Positions 1 through 10,908 are shown, counted from the first letter of the stretch. The stretch: 64,000 nucleotides of DNA from Azorinus chamasolen (GCA_963576725.1 OY755237.1:54721805-54785804), one strand, 5' to 3'. The notes: a model not told the origin generated them from the letters alone. Program-made: numbers and translations.

Positions 1-94
1 TCTAAAGTTTTCCTTTTCTCTAGTAAATGCTCCTTTTGGGTAGATTTATTCAAAGGGGTTGAATCTAAAAATAGCCTATGGAGGAAAGGGTTAA
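1..94 (+). repeat. Right end of a type-G TTAA MITE
   Basis: The window opens inside a type-G element. The text around AATAGCCTATGGAGGAAAGG followed by TTAA at 91-94 matches the right end of the complete G copy at 34832-35071. The left part lies outside the window. No coding content. Confidence 0.6.
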
Positions 95-864
95 ACTTTT
101 CACCCACAGTCAGAAAAACAAATAATCTATTCTTAGATATTTTTTCTGTCATTTCTTTAAAAATGTGTACTATTTGAGCATTATCTTTTATCTAATGAAT
201 ATTCATGTAAGAAAGAATGTCCATAAGGAAACAGGGCTGACCCTGATCAGACAGCTCCTAAAGGGGCTACCTGATTTGGGTCTACTCTTTTTGAAAAGGT
301 GTGAAAAGGCATTTAAATCATGTCACTGAATCCAAAATGTTCGTAAAAGTTTTCATGAGCTGCCTAAAGTATGTTTAACATTTTGAAAACATGTGACAAA
401 TTTGTAACAATTTGAAACAGTAGTTAAGATGCAGTAACTTGGTATTTAATTTAATAAGTTGCAAATTTAAGTATCAGCACTTTGATCACCATTTTTTAAA
501 AGAAATGGAAGAATTGAGCAGACCAAACTTTTTCAAACTACATGTACAACAATTATAGTGTTTGTTTCACAAATTCATATGCTGTTGTATTTCTTCATAC
601 ATACAGGGAAAACATGAAAAAATCACTGAACAGGCTCTATCCTATAATACAAAGATATAATCCAATAATAATCCAAATAAACTGATAAGTATGGAGAAAT
701 CTACAGCATTGAAATGCTGTGTCTAACCTTGAAGCCACTTCACAAACACTAAATATCACAAAGTTAATCCTTTGAATGCCAGTCAATATGCAATTATGAA
801 TATAAGCATAAGTATGAACATAAGAGAGGATTGTTAACTACAAACAAGAGAGGATTATTAATAA
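95..864. other. Non-coding stretch with a decayed type-A MITE
   Basis: A degraded type-A MITE lies at about 190-315, recognisable by ATGAATATTCATGTAAGAAA and a central hairpin with CCTGATCAGACAGCTCC. The rest is AT-rich with no gene, RNA gene or further repeat that I can recognise. Confidence 0.5.
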
Positions 865-934
865 CAAACAGTGCAGACCCTGACCAGAGGCCTCCTTTAA
901 TTAGGAGTCCTTTGATTAGGGTCTGCACTGTTTT
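865..934 (+). repeat. Type-C hairpin (about 70 bp)
   Basis: A quasi-palindrome runs from CAAACAGTGCAGACCC to GGGTCTGCACTGTTTT. It has the shared scaffold (CAAACAG, CCTGA, CTCC tip) but AGTG in place of the AGAG of type A. Flanks differ from type A, so it is treated as a separate family. Confidence 0.6.
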
Positions 935-1409
935 CAAGTACCACTTGTTTCTTGCACTTCATGACAGTAAACAAATTGGATGGGTAAACTTGTTTTTCAA
1001 TCTGATATATGCTGATGAATATTTTATGAAGGTATCCCGTCTTTCAAGCAGAACATTATTAACAGTGATATGAACTAAAACAGCTTTCATCCAGCCAGTC
1101 AAACATACCAACAAAAACACACATCAGAAGTCACCTGAGTCTCAAATCTAACCCATGAAATGGAAATTCAGCCAGATAAATTTAGGCAAATAGTGAAGAC
1201 CCAGATCAAACTACTCCTGAAAAGAGTGATTTGACCTGTTAGTCTAGTCTGCAGGATTTATTAGATTTATTATAATCAAAATGATGCAGAATTCACTTGT
1301 TCAGCTTCACAAACCAGTGGAGAGGGGAGACAGGGTGTCCTAACACTGGATAACTCCTATAAGTAATCTGTGTATGTACATGTACATATTATTTCCATAT
1401 ACACATGTA
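935..1409. other. Non-coding, with a decayed type-H hairpin
   Basis: A type-H hairpin (CAAATAGTG...CCCAGATCAAACT) lies at about 1186-1250. It is followed at about 1290-1345 by a short block (GTGGAGAGGGGAGACAGGGT) that recurs near 12740, 23330 and 26610, so it is part of a dispersed repeat. No gene seen. Confidence 0.5.
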
Positions 1410-1612
1410 CAGTAAAACCCTCTAAACTGAACGTTAATTTAAGTATAAATATCGGTCTTGGAAACAGGTGGCAGCTTATTGTAGGGTGAAAGTCATGCAG
1501 AAAGCTCCTCTTGGAGCTTTCTGCATGACTTCCACCCTGCATTAAGCAACGACCTGCTTAAAAATATCCAAAATTCTTCTCTACTAGAATGCCAGTTTAG
1601 AGGAGTTTTACA
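1410..1612. mobile_element. Type-D pogo/Tigger-like MITE
   Basis: It starts TA-CAGTAAAACCCTC and ends in a decayed GAGTTTTAC, with a central perfect hairpin GTCATGCAGAAAGCTCC / GGAGCTTTCTGCATGAC. Termini beginning CAGT with TA flanks fit pogo/Tigger-type mariners (family knowledge). Much too short to encode a transposase. Confidence 0.65.
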
Positions 1613-1639
1613 TTTATGCATGAATTGATAACTTCATCT

Positions 1640-1836
1640 ATTAACTTAGCTTTTATAACATTAACATATGAAAGGAAATTGTTGGCTTAGACAAATCTGC
1701 AAGTTTCAGATCTACATGTATGTAACTTCATAAGCCAACAGAGCAGACCCTGATTAGACGGCACCTAAAGGAGCAATCTGATCTGGGTCTGTTCAGTTTG
1801 AAAAGGCATGAAACGGTGTTTATATGAAGGAAAGGG
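1640..1836 (+). mobile_element. Type-A TTAA MITE, left end unclear
   Basis: The central hairpin (AGCAGACCCTGATTAGACGG, then GATCTGGGTCTGTTCAG) and the right end GAAGGAAAGGG followed by TTAA (1837-1840) are clear. The left end has decayed. Piggybac-like by its TTAA flank and AAAGGG terminus. Confidence 0.55.
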
Positions 1837-1840
1837 TTAA

Positions 1841-2545
1841 GCCTACACAAAACAAAGCAAACAAATTATCCACAACAGTTGATATGTGAAATACAGTGCT
1901 ACTTCCTCATACATTTACCAAATGATAAACCTACACACTTTGTACCCTTAAGTATTACAAACCACATCCACTAATAAGTTACATATGCACCACACTAAAT
2001 TTCACATCATATCGAATATTCACATGAATAAAGTTGGATGCCTACAACTATATACCACTGTGAGTAATATGACTTTCTCAAGTGACTTTATATTGGTGAA
2101 CTTTCACCTGATGTAAACAAAGTACGAAGATAAACAGTAGGCCTAATCAACAGCCTCCTTCAATTATCAAAACTCCAGATAAGAGAAATTTATTGCATAT
2201 AATTCTTTCTACATCTGTCAGAAAAAAACTTGGGCACATTGTACTCATAAACCCTATGAATATTCATCATCATGTAATAAATGATTACATAATATGAATA
2301 TTAATACCTGTCATGGTACATGAACACAGGAAAATTTTGGCTATGACAGAAAGAGAAGAATCAGATCAATATTATTCCATAAAGGCATATGCAAAGTGCA
2401 GATCACAAACAGAAGCCCTCTGATCTGGGTCTACTCTGCATTGCAAAGGTATGAGGGAAGGGTTAACTATAGGTAATTATTGTCCACACTGTGGACACCA
2501 CAGTATTTATTGTCTGCTTCAGTTCTCATAGTACAACGTTTCTGT
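1841..2545. other. Non-coding, with one decayed type-A MITE
   Basis: A type-A MITE lies at about 2250-2462: CCCTATGAATATTCATCATC on the left, GATCTGGGTCTACTCTG and GAAGGG-TTAA on the right. Its hairpin has lost most of one arm. No coding sequence seen in the remainder. Confidence 0.5.
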
Positions 2546-2880
2546 CATTTAGTTTCAACAAGACCAGCGTGCCGCGCCAAGGCTCGTCTGATTTGGTGCT
2601 TGTCCAGCTAAGTTTAAAAAAAATCAAAATCGATAAAGGTCCATAACTCCAAAATTTTGAAATCAAGAGTTATGGTTCTTATGTAGGGGCCTTCCCCTCA
2701 ATGAGATCTACTTACCTGTGAAGTTTCATGTTGATACCTCTTATATTTTTCGAGTAATGAGCTACATTAAAGTTTGTGCACGCCGCCGCCAACGACAATG
2801 ATGACGACTATGACCCAGTGATCACAATAGCTCAACTTTTCTTCGAAACATACGAGCTAAAAATAGTCTCAGAACACAAA
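2546..2880. repeat. Mollusc-type repeat, AACAAGA...GAGCTAAAAA class
   Basis: It begins AACAAGACCAGCGTG and ends ACGAGCTAAAAA. Inside it has the CCATAACTCC...AGTTATGG and GAAGTTTCATG motifs also seen in the 155-bp array near 41 kb, then a run of GACGAC-like triplets. The termini match those of the large array at 13767-15398. I do not know its superfamily. Confidence 0.5.
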
Positions 2881-3007
2881 GCAGTTTAGGATTCTGATAG
2901 TATCTGAAGATACTTTACATCCAGACTGTTAGCAAAATTTATCCTAAACATTTGTACTGTACACTCAATCTCCTCATATGTAAATTAACAATTTACTCCA
3001 TAAATAT

Positions 3008-3521
3008 CACTCTCTACCCCTTTGCAAACAGAGTAGATGCAGATCATATGACTCCTGTAGGAGCCATCTGACCAGAGCCTGGTTTTTTTGCTATGAAATA
3101 ATATCAATACGATTCTACAGTTTCTACTATGGCCAAAACTTCCCATGTCCGTGTGCCATAACAAAATTAGATTACCGTTTTAATGTAGTAATCAATATTC
3201 ATGAGGTCCTTATTTCTTACATGACTATTCAGTTTTGTTTTGCTTTTAACAGGGTTTACGTTGTAACATCATGGCATCCAGCTAATTACAGGTGGATGAC
3301 TTCTGTGCATGGAACAAATTGCATTGTTTCCTGCACAGAAGAACATCCAGGCAGTTACAAATGACCTACTGCAAGCCAGCTGGAAGGCTTCCTCACATGA
3401 AAATTCCAAATGCCCAACCGGCATTCGAACCCACAGCGTTGAGGGTCTAAGTGATTGTCAGTCAAAGACATCACTATTCGGCCACTGAGGCCCCTGAGTA
3501 TTCATGGACGAGTAAAGTGTT
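3008..3521 (-). mobile_element. Type-A MITE split by a SINE
   Basis: The hairpin (GCAAACAGAGTAGATGCAG...) and body are in reverse orientation up to about 3231. The element resumes after 3494 with ATTCATGGACGAGTAAAGTG and a TTAA. The interruption is the SINE at 3232-3494. Confidence 0.6.
3232..3494 (-). mobile_element. tRNA-derived SINE
   Basis: Read on the minus strand it starts GGGGCCTCAGTGGCCGAAT (RNA polymerase III A-box-like) and has a B box GGGTTCGAATGCC about 50 bp on. A conserved-type body follows (GTGAGGAAGCCTTCCAGCTG) and then an A-rich tail. It is flanked by a near-perfect 10-bp target duplication: TGACTATTCA at 3222-3231 and TGAGTATTCA at 3495-3504. Copying would depend on a partner LINE; none is present here. 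Confidence 0.8.
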
Positions 3522-3559
3522 AAAGCTGAATAAGTAAATTTGGCACCACTTTGATAACT

Positions 3560-3765
3560 TTAACCCTTTACCTGTTCAATATTCATGTAAGAAATAAAGG
3601 CATCATGAATATTTAGTAGCTGAATTTTAATATTATAAAATTATCAAGGGAATGTTTTGCTTGACAAAAACTGTATAATCTTACCTATACCATGTCATAA
3701 GCAAACAGAGCAGATCCTGATCCTATAGGAGCCATCTGATCTGGGTCTACTCTGTTTGCAAAATT
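3560..3765 (+). mobile_element. Type-A TTAA MITE
   Basis: Left end TTAACCCTTTACCTG and the ATTCATGTAAGAAATAA body are clear. The central hairpin has a short internal deletion in its left arm (CAGATCCTGATCCTATAGG). The right end is decayed. Confidence 0.6.
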
Positions 3766-3865
3766 AAATGTGTTCTTTTACAAAGTTTGATCTGGCTCTA
3801 CACTATTTGCCTCTGTTTGCCTGTGTGAATACTTAATTCGCCCATTAGTAAAGCAAGTTAAGAAT

Positions 3866-4057
3866 AGCAAAACCCCTCTAAACCAGAGTTTTGAAAAAGA
3901 AAGCCTTTTTAAGTTGTTTCTTCAAGCAGGATGAAAGTCACGCAGAAAGCCCCTAAAGGAGCTTACTGCATGCATTTCAACATGCATTAGCTGTCATCTT
4001 ATCTGAAAAAACCGGCACCGAGACATTTTTAACAAATAGTTTAAAGGGGTTTTACCG
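3866..4057. mobile_element. Type-D pogo-like MITE, decayed
   Basis: Ends AGCAAAACCCCTCTAAACC and TTAAAGGGGTTTTACCG are complementary, with an eroded central hairpin (GCAGAAAGCCCC / GGAGCTTACTGCATGC). The hAT-like element begins 14 bp beyond its right end. Confidence 0.55.
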
Positions 4058-4070
4058 TATCACAATATAC

Positions 4071-5413
4071 CAGGGGTGAGAATGGCCGGCGATGAAAAAA
4101 GAGGAAAATTGGCAGGGGTCAAGGGGGCCGCCTAGGCCCCTTGCGGGACATGGGCAGCGCCCATGTGGGGGGCTCAGGGGGGCAAAGCCCCCCAAAGCAA
4201 AATGAAATATAGCTTTCCTGAGCACTTCAGGAGCCTTCTCCTGCATTTTCACTTGGGTCTGTCATTCATGTGTTTTTTTTAAATTATACTTGAGTTGCAT
4301 GTCATACACGATGAGCTGTGTTTCAAACAAACCAGTTGTAGAACATGTCCATACAATTTACATTCAGTTTATTATTGGATCCATTCAACATTGCCAGATT
4401 AATTTCTTGTCAAACACAAGCAATTAAAACTCACACGTTTTAAAAATGAAATCAAATGGAACTCTGTGATCACAGATAAAGATACAAAATTTGATTTAAA
4501 GTTGGCATGGTATTGTAACAGTTAACTTTCTAGACAAAATTCACCAAAGTTCACATTACAGTCACAATTTCTAGACAAAGTTCACATTCAAACTCTGATT
4601 CTGATTACTTTTTTATGTCAATAAACCATCTTCTAATTCATTAAACTGGTTTATTAAAAACAAAATATAACCTTTCTGAATCGATACATCTTGACCAGTT
4701 CCTTAAACATTACCTATGAATAGCTATTGACAGACAACTTTCTGGTGAATACTTGACATTACAGGTTTTTACCTGTGACTGGAAATCCGTTGTTTCAATA
4801 ACTGGACATGTTTAATGCTTTTCAGAAGGTTCTTATATGCTACGCAGTCGCGTTTGCCGTAATTCATTTGTTTGGAACAAAGTTTACACAAGGTTCCCTC
4901 GTCCGAAGTTTACTTTCAGTTTCAAGAAATCGTCGCCAATTATCACATTTCTTGTTTCTGTACCAAATGTCAAGGTAATTTCTTTCTCTAGCCATCTTGG
5001 GTAGAACTTGTTTTCAACAGTTATCGTAATATCTGCCAATGCTTCTCATTTTTGTCTTAAATTCAGATTAATTGACAGTACAGATACAGAATTTCATATC
5101 ACGGACGCCATCTTGGAAATGTTGAACGAACACTGCATAATACGAGCGTTTTGATTGGCTGTAGGACAAGAGTCTCGTTATTCGATTAGCTGAACCGAAA
5201 TCTCGCTGTTAACGTGATATAAACGTTGTTAACGCGGATTTACTTGGAATAGTGAAAGAATATATCGGCAAATAATAATTTCCTGAATTATTCGCCATAA
5301 CCCCCCCCCCCCCCCCCTCCCCCCTTACAAATTTCTCAACGGATTTACATCGATCTCAAAAACGGCCCTGAGAGAAACGAAATCCGCGGATCCGCGGAAA
5401 ATTCTCACCCCTG
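4071..5413 (-). mobile_element. hAT-like DNA transposon, non-autonomous
   Basis: Terminal inverted repeats are CAGGGGTGAGAAT (4071-4083) and ATTCTCACCCCTG (5401-5413). Flanks are AATATAC at 4064-4070 and again at 5414-5420. CAGGGGTG-type ends are usual for hAT elements; their target duplication is 8 bp, so the 7 bp seen would need a one-base loss. It contains GC-rich hairpins near the left end (about 4110-4200), a poly-C run at 5301-5317, and the remnant of a transposase start on the minus strand. No full transposase frame remains. Confidence 0.65.
4769..4995 (-). pseudogene. Possible BED-type zinc finger remnant of a hAT transposase
   Basis: A minus-strand ATG at 4995 opens a 42-codon frame (MARERNYLDIWYRNKK...) that ends at 4867. 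The overlapping frame from 4897 reads GTLCKLCSKQMNYGKRD and on for 42 codons to 4769. The CxxC with following basic residues resembles the first half of a BED finger, which hAT transposases carry at their N terminus. The shift between the two frames could be a frameshift or an unseen intron. Sequence upstream on the minus strand holds CAGCCAATCAAAACG, a CCAAT-box-like site, which would fit a promoter. Assignment is tentative. Confidence 0.35.
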
Positions 5414-5420
5414 AATATAC

Positions 5421-5813
5421 ACGACTTTTAGACCAAAATCTTTTCCAAATGACAAATTAGGACAAAAACACAACCATGTTAAATGATATATCAACAAAAA
5501 AAGTTTACCTGAGGGCAAAGAAAGACTATCTAGGTCAGAAAAGTGTGTCATCTGCTTGTACGAGGTCCTAGATCTGGCTGGCCATTCCCATAGAGGATCG
5601 AACCCTGGCGAACTTGGTGAGTCACTCATTGTTTACCAAGCCTACAGGTAGTACACTTGAATAACTCCAGGTAAGAGTCTGCCCTAGTTTGTATGTTATC
5701 AATGTATTTGGTATTACTGAAAAAACTTCCTTTAGATATAGTATTAGGTAACGCCCACACAAATTCAAACCATTGCGTTTCTGGTCAAGTAGTAAAACAG
5801 ACATCCTACTAAC
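5421..5813. other. Non-coding; possible SINE fragment
   Basis: Minus-strand text CCAGGGTTCGATCCTC (about 5590-5606) matches a polymerase III B box, and the flanking 100 bp could be a SINE fragment, but no A box, tail or target duplication is evident. No gene recognised. Confidence 0.3.
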
Positions 5814-6055
5814 CCTTTCCCTCATATAAACGTGTTTTCCCGCATTTGCAAACAGAGTAGACCCAGATCAGACGGCTCCTATAGGAGCCGTCTGATCAGG
5901 GTCTGCTCTGTTTGCCAAGGGAATTTGATAGATCTGTTTCTTCACTTTCTAAAATGGCTACAATGTTCCACCTTCCATATTTCATTATAACTATTTTCTT
6001 CATGAATATTCAGTAGGTATTGAGATTTGAAATAAACATAGAACAGGGAAAGGGG
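5814..6055 (-). mobile_element. Type-B TTAA MITE, well preserved
   Basis: About 242 bp. Left end CCCTTTCCCTCATATAAACG, right end GAACAGGGAAAGGGG then TTAA. The 68-bp central hairpin at 5848-5915 pairs along 34 positions with just two mismatches (arm positions 11 and 18). The body (TTGATAGATCTGTTTCTT, CTACAATGTTCCACCTTCC) is specific to type B. Confidence 0.75.
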
Positions 6056-6306
6056 TTAAATCATAACGATTTGCAATTATTATATCATACATTCCACCAT
6101 AAGTTAAATTAACTGGCATCCACTCTAACTTATCTCATAGTTTACTGGTGATATCAAATTTCCTTCACAACTGTCAACAGATGGGTGGGGACCTTGTAAA
6201 TTTTGATTCATATTGGTAGTCTACATTTCTTTCCATCAACCCAAATTGGTGGTCCAATTAAACTGAAATTTGGTATCAGATGCAACAGTCCGGTTTAAGT
6301 AGACTA

Positions 6307-6677
6307 CAGTAAAATCCCTTTAACCCTTTCCCTGTTCTGTGTTTATTCCAATTTTCCCAATACCTACTGAATATTCATGGACAGAATAGTTATAATGAAA
6401 TACGGTAGGTGGAAGAATGTAACCATTTTAGAAAGTAAAGAAACTGATATTTCAAATTCTATTAGCAAACAGAGCAGACCCTGATCAGATGGCTCCTCTA
6501 GGAGCCATCTGATCTGGGTCTACTCTGTTTGCAAATGCGTGAAAAGGCGTTTACATGAGGGAAAGGGTTAAAGCAAGTTGGGAGCTTTCTGCATGATATT
6601 CATCCTACATTAAGCTACCACCTGTCTCAAAGACTGACTGACACTCAGTCCAAGATATGGTTAAGAGGCTTTTACTG
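6307..6677. mobile_element. Type-D pogo-like MITE hosting a nested B MITE
   Basis: Left end TA-CAGTAAAATCCC at 6305-6319. Right end GAGGCTTTTACTG at about 6677. The D hairpin half GGGAGCTTTCTGCATG follows directly after the nested element. The left hairpin arm is lost. Confidence 0.6.
6324..6567 (+). mobile_element. Type-B TTAA MITE, complete, nested
   Basis: 244 bp between TTAA at 6320-6323 and TTAA at 6568-6571. Ends CCCTTTCCCTGTTC and GAGGGAAAGGG. Central hairpin GCAAACAGAGCAGACCCTG... / ...ATCTGGGTCTACTCTG is almost perfect. This is the cleanest evidence for TTAA target duplication of the family. Confidence 0.8.
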
Positions 6678-6950
6678 AATATATATACATGTATGTACTG
6701 TAAATGGTGATGGATAACAATCAACATAGGCACTGATCAAGTATACCATTCAAAACTGGCACCTGATCTAGGTCTACATCTTTGGATATATCTCTGTATT
6801 CTCACTATTCTGTAGAGTTCATTCAGTATGAAAGGCATAGATTGAATAACAAACTGTGCAGATCCTAATCAGAGGGCTCCTACAGGAGTCCTTCAATTTC
6901 GATCTACACCATATCCAAATGCTAGTAAACTTCAGTATTCAAAGTATTAA
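6678..6950. other. Non-coding with a type-C hairpin
   Basis: A type-C hairpin with a decayed right arm lies at about 6846-6918 (CAAACTGTGCAGATCC, GGGCTCCTACAGGAGTCC). Nothing else recognised. Confidence 0.5.
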
Positions 6951-7122
6951 CCCTTTCCCTGCATTGCAGCCATTTAAGAAACTAAAGAAATGGATCTATC
7001 AAATTCTATCAGAAAACAGAGCAGACCCTTATCAAGCAGCTCCTCTTGCAGCTGTCTGATCTCATCATCTGGGTCTACTCTGTTTGCAAATGCGTGAAAA
7101 GGTGTTTATTAGAAGGAAAGGG
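6951..7122 (+). mobile_element. Type-B TTAA MITE with internal deletion
   Basis: 172 bp between TTAA at 6947-6950 and TTAA at 7123-7126. The left body is shortened by about 70 bp relative to the copy at 6324. The right hairpin arm contains a small ATCATC-type duplication. Confidence 0.7.
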
Positions 7123-7296
7123 TTAAGCACACTTAAATTTTTCAGCAAGCCACAGGTTAATGCAGAATGAAAGGAATTAACATTTTGATCAAGATGAACA
7201 CAAACCAATACCTAGCTACAAATACTTTCGCAATGAACAGTCAAAGGCATATGAGCAACATGGGGCATTGTCACAGAGGCAACTCAAATGAGATAA

Positions 7297-7527
7297 CCAT
7301 GAATATTTATGCAAGAAATAGCATGAATATTAATTAGTTTAATATTCATAATAGCATGTGAACAAAACAGCTTTGTCCCTAATAAAAACTGAAGCTGATA
7401 CATGTATATGTAATTCCATAAGCAAACATTGCAGCCCCTGATCAGACGGATCCTAGAGGAGCCATCTGATCTGGGTCTACTCTGTTTGCAAAGGCGTAGA
7501 AAGACGTATCAACGGAGTAATGGGTAA
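7297..7527 (+). mobile_element. Type-A MITE
   Basis: ATGAATATTTATGCAAGAAA on the left, hairpin GCAAACATTGCAGCCCCTG / ATCTGGGTCTACTCTG in the centre, and a decayed right end (GGAGTAATGGGTAA). Non-coding. Confidence 0.6.
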
Positions 7528-8876
7528 ACTGAGTCAACCATCACTGAAGTAACATACTACTGCACACATGTATATACAGAGATTTGTTTACAAAATTAGC
7601 AAGTATATAAGCCTTCTTATTGAGTTTTTTTCATAATTGCAATAGAATTACTGAATCAACTCTGAAATGAGAAAAGAAACTTTAAGATATAACAAGATGT
7701 CAAAGTTAAATGTAAAGAAACAGTAATACCTATTGATCAAGTCCAAATATGAAAGCAAAACGAGTAAAAACCATTTGTTGTAAAAATATCCGTGTTCAAC
7801 TGAGGGCAAACTCAGGACCAGCCATGTGGAAAGCTATGTACCATACACACTCTATGCAGAGATGCCCAGGTAAACATGTGATAAAACTCTCCAAATACAG
7901 GAAAGGTGTAAGCTGTACTATCTGTACTGGACAGTAAAACCATCAAACAGAGATGACCTCTGATTAAATGGTCACTACTAAGGGCAGCTGTCACAAATCT
8001 TAACACAATCAGTGCACTATTCCCAGCTAAAACATTGTAAAACAGTCATAACACTGATTTCATTTTACGGTTTCTGCCAAGGTAGAAAAAATCAATTGTT
8101 CATACACCATTATAAAACTTCAGCTAATAAATATGCATGATGTCAAATATTCATAAGGATTAAGCAAGAGTTGTCTTAATAATTTTCACACTGATTTTCT
8201 TTTTCAAATAAAATGCCAACAGTATAAATTCTCACGAGGAACCAAATTGTATGTAGCATCTGATTCTCATCCGAATCAAAACTTCAAAATCATAATGTAT
8301 TTCCTGGAGTGCTGCAGTCATCAATGCAGCCTGTCTGTATTATTACCACCAGCACAATTATCTCCCTTTATTTGTCACACAAGCAAAGGACTATCTTTAC
8401 CAAGAAACCACTCCACCTGCTATAGTTGCCAATGACATTTTGTGACACAAATTCCTCTAATCCAAACTTTCTCCTTGTTATTAAGAGAGATAACAAATAA
8501 AATGGCTGACACCAATTCATCAATTAATCACACAACAATATTTTTTTTTACATAACTGGAAATAATTTAAGAACACTTGTGTTGCACTTAAGAAGTTACA
8601 TTTGTCCACATGTCAGTGTATTCCTCAATCAATTTACTTCACCATATAATCAATGGATATTTAATTCTGAGTAGATTCGCTATAGACACTACACCTGGTA
8701 TATACACAGAACACCAGACTAATATTGATTATGCACAACTGCAAGCATCGAGACTTTGATACCTGAACAATTAACCCTTTGAACACTATCATAATATCGG
8801 ACTAATTATTGATGACTTTTACAGAGGTCCAGATAAGATGCGTAAATTAAAACATTTTCAAGATTAACTCCTTCAT
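7528..8876. other. Mostly unique non-coding sequence
   Basis: AT-rich. A short type-A fragment lies at about 8125-8160 (AATATGCATGATGTC). Short open frames here (at most 64 codons) overlap each other on both strands and show no protein motif. I see no gene. Confidence 0.5.
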
Positions 8877-8976
8877 TTCTCCACTAAACCCCATGTTGTG
8901 ACCACTCTTCAGAATCGTCTTAAAGAGATTATTCTAAGGAGTGGTCACAACATAGGGTTCGATGGAGAAATGACGA
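8877..8976. repeat. Type-E hairpin (about 98 bp)
   Basis: Arms TTTCTCCACTAAACCCCATG and CATAGGGTTCGATGGAGAAA pair, enclosing GTTGTGACCACTCTTCAGAAT and its complement. Five other copies lie at about 10909, 25745, 33686, 35500 and 45972. Flanking CACCTTTACCTGTTGTTCTG is also shared, so the full element is longer than the hairpin. Confidence 0.65.
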
Positions 8977-9396
8977 TTTTAGTATTTGAGTATACACCTT
9001 TACCTGTTGTTCTGCCTTTACGAATAGTTTGGATCCAGATGAGAGGCTGAATAATGCAGTGTCAGCTGTCTCATGAGGACTCAAACGGTACTTAAATAAT
9101 TGCAGTTGACAACTTTTGCAAATGAAAGTTACTTAGTACTACTGAAAGGCGTAACTATGAACAGAGTATTGCCCGTACATTTAAATTTCAATGCTGACTG
9201 AAATTCCAATAATGTCCCAAACCATTAGTACTCAAAGTGAATGTTTTGTGTCCAAATTGTCTACTGCTTCATTTTTAAAGTACTCTGTATGTCAAACAAT
9301 TTGGATTCTGATATGACAATAAGGTTCTTTGTGTCTCATCAGGATCAAAACTTTGCTACAGCTATCAGGAATTTGCCTAAAGTGTGCAAAGATTAA
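8977..9396. other. Non-coding with decayed type-F hairpins
   Basis: Type-F relics (GGATCCAGATGAGAGGC near 9030; AATTTGGATTCTGATATGAC near 9298) are visible. No gene recognised. Confidence 0.4.
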
Positions 9397-9612
9397 CCCT
9401 TTCCCTCATATAAATACCTTTTCAAGCATTTGCAAACAGAGTAAGACCCAGAACAGACAGCTCCTATTCTAAGAGCCGTCTGCTCTGTCTGCTTACTGTA
9501 CAAAAATATATATGATTGTACAGTTTCTGTGTATATATCATGTCATTATAAATATTCAGCTAATAAATATTCATGATATCGTTTCTTACATGAATATTCA
9601 ACAAGGTAAGGG
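9397..9612 (-). mobile_element. Type-A TTAA MITE, complete
   Basis: 216 bp between TTAA at 9393-9396 and TTAA at 9613-9616. Ends CCCTTTCCCTCATATAAAT and CAACAAGGTAAGGG. The central hairpin is partly eroded (GAGTAAGACCCAGAACAGAC). The ATTCATGATATCGTTTCTTA body is in reverse. Confidence 0.7.
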
Positions 9613-10908
9613 TTAAATTGATCAATGCTAACATCAACTGTTACGGTAACCCATACCCTGCAGTCAAAAACGATCTCTGCTCAAACTTTGATCTACAAGT
9701 TTTACTTACTTTCAATCAATTAATACTTTTGAGAAACTGTTGTCCTAGAGTCAAACAGCTTGGATCCTGATGAGACGCCAAGTTACTCAGCGTTCTCATC
9801 TAGACCCAAGGTTGTTCTTGGCAGGCAAATGGTTAATGGGTTAAGGTTATTTTCACTGGATTTCAGCAACAGTAATTCAACTGAATAGAAAGCACCCAGA
9901 GGAAATATTTTCATAATCCCCAAAAGAAACATGTTCTGATCACTAAACAAACTGTTTTTCCCTTTTGACCCAATTCTGACTTTATAACAATATGAAAAAT
10001 TCTAACACTTTTATAGTTTGTTTATAATCCTTTACTCGACATTATAAATTATACTTTTTAAAGCCTTTGCAAATAGAGTAGACCAAGACCAGACAGTTCC
10101 TATAGGTGCCATCTGGTCAGGGTCTGCTCTATGTGCTTATAAAACAAGAACATTCACAGAATTGACCCCCCCCCCCCCCCCCCCCCCCAAGAAAACAAGT
10201 GCTGGCCTCTGTATTCAACTGCATTATTGTGCACACAGACCACAACTCTAGTGTTCAAAACTCAATGTGAGTGAGACTTGCTGGGCTGCATCTCCATATC
10301 CTATTAAACACTTATATAAAGTTTCTTTGAAAAACTCCAAACCATATTGAATTATGACTGTGGACAGACAGACCAAATATTTTGCTAACAAAGGGCTATA
10401 ACTATAATGTGCCGAGGGCAATGTGAGGACACTTGCGCAGCCACATCTCTTTATGATACATAGCATTTATACAAAGTTTTCATAGATAAACTCCAAATCA
10501 GTTTTGAGATCTTACTTCAGGTTGGACAGACATCAAAACTACATGTATATCCCTGGTTCGCCTTCAGCAGCTGATGTTAAGATAGAACTGATTCTACAGT
10601 ATGTCAAAATAACAAATCCCTTGTTCATGTGTAACATTATGTTCATGAGGTAATGGGTTAATAAATACATATTTCTGTATGCTATAAATGACATAGACAT
10701 TTTGTTTGCAAATGCTGATTATCTCGTATCCTGTATTCAAAGGGTTAAATTTACAAATATTCCTTATATTATCTAGAATAATGTAGAAACATGTGACCCA
10801 CATACAGAGGCAACTGCTTCTCTGTTTGCAAATAAATCTATGTTTTCAAAGGGGCATAACTTTTTAACTATGAGCAGAGCTACAGATAACGATGCATACC
10901 CAAATACA
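9613..10908. other. Non-coding: F hairpin, A fragments, poly-C
   Basis: A type-F hairpin lies at about 9748-9825 (CAAACAGCTTGGATCCTGAT). A truncated reverse type-A MITE is at about 10030-10150 (GCAAATAGAGTAGACC). Poly-C occupies 10166-10188. Short type-A end fragments are at about 10620-10760. No coding sequence recognised. Confidence 0.5.
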
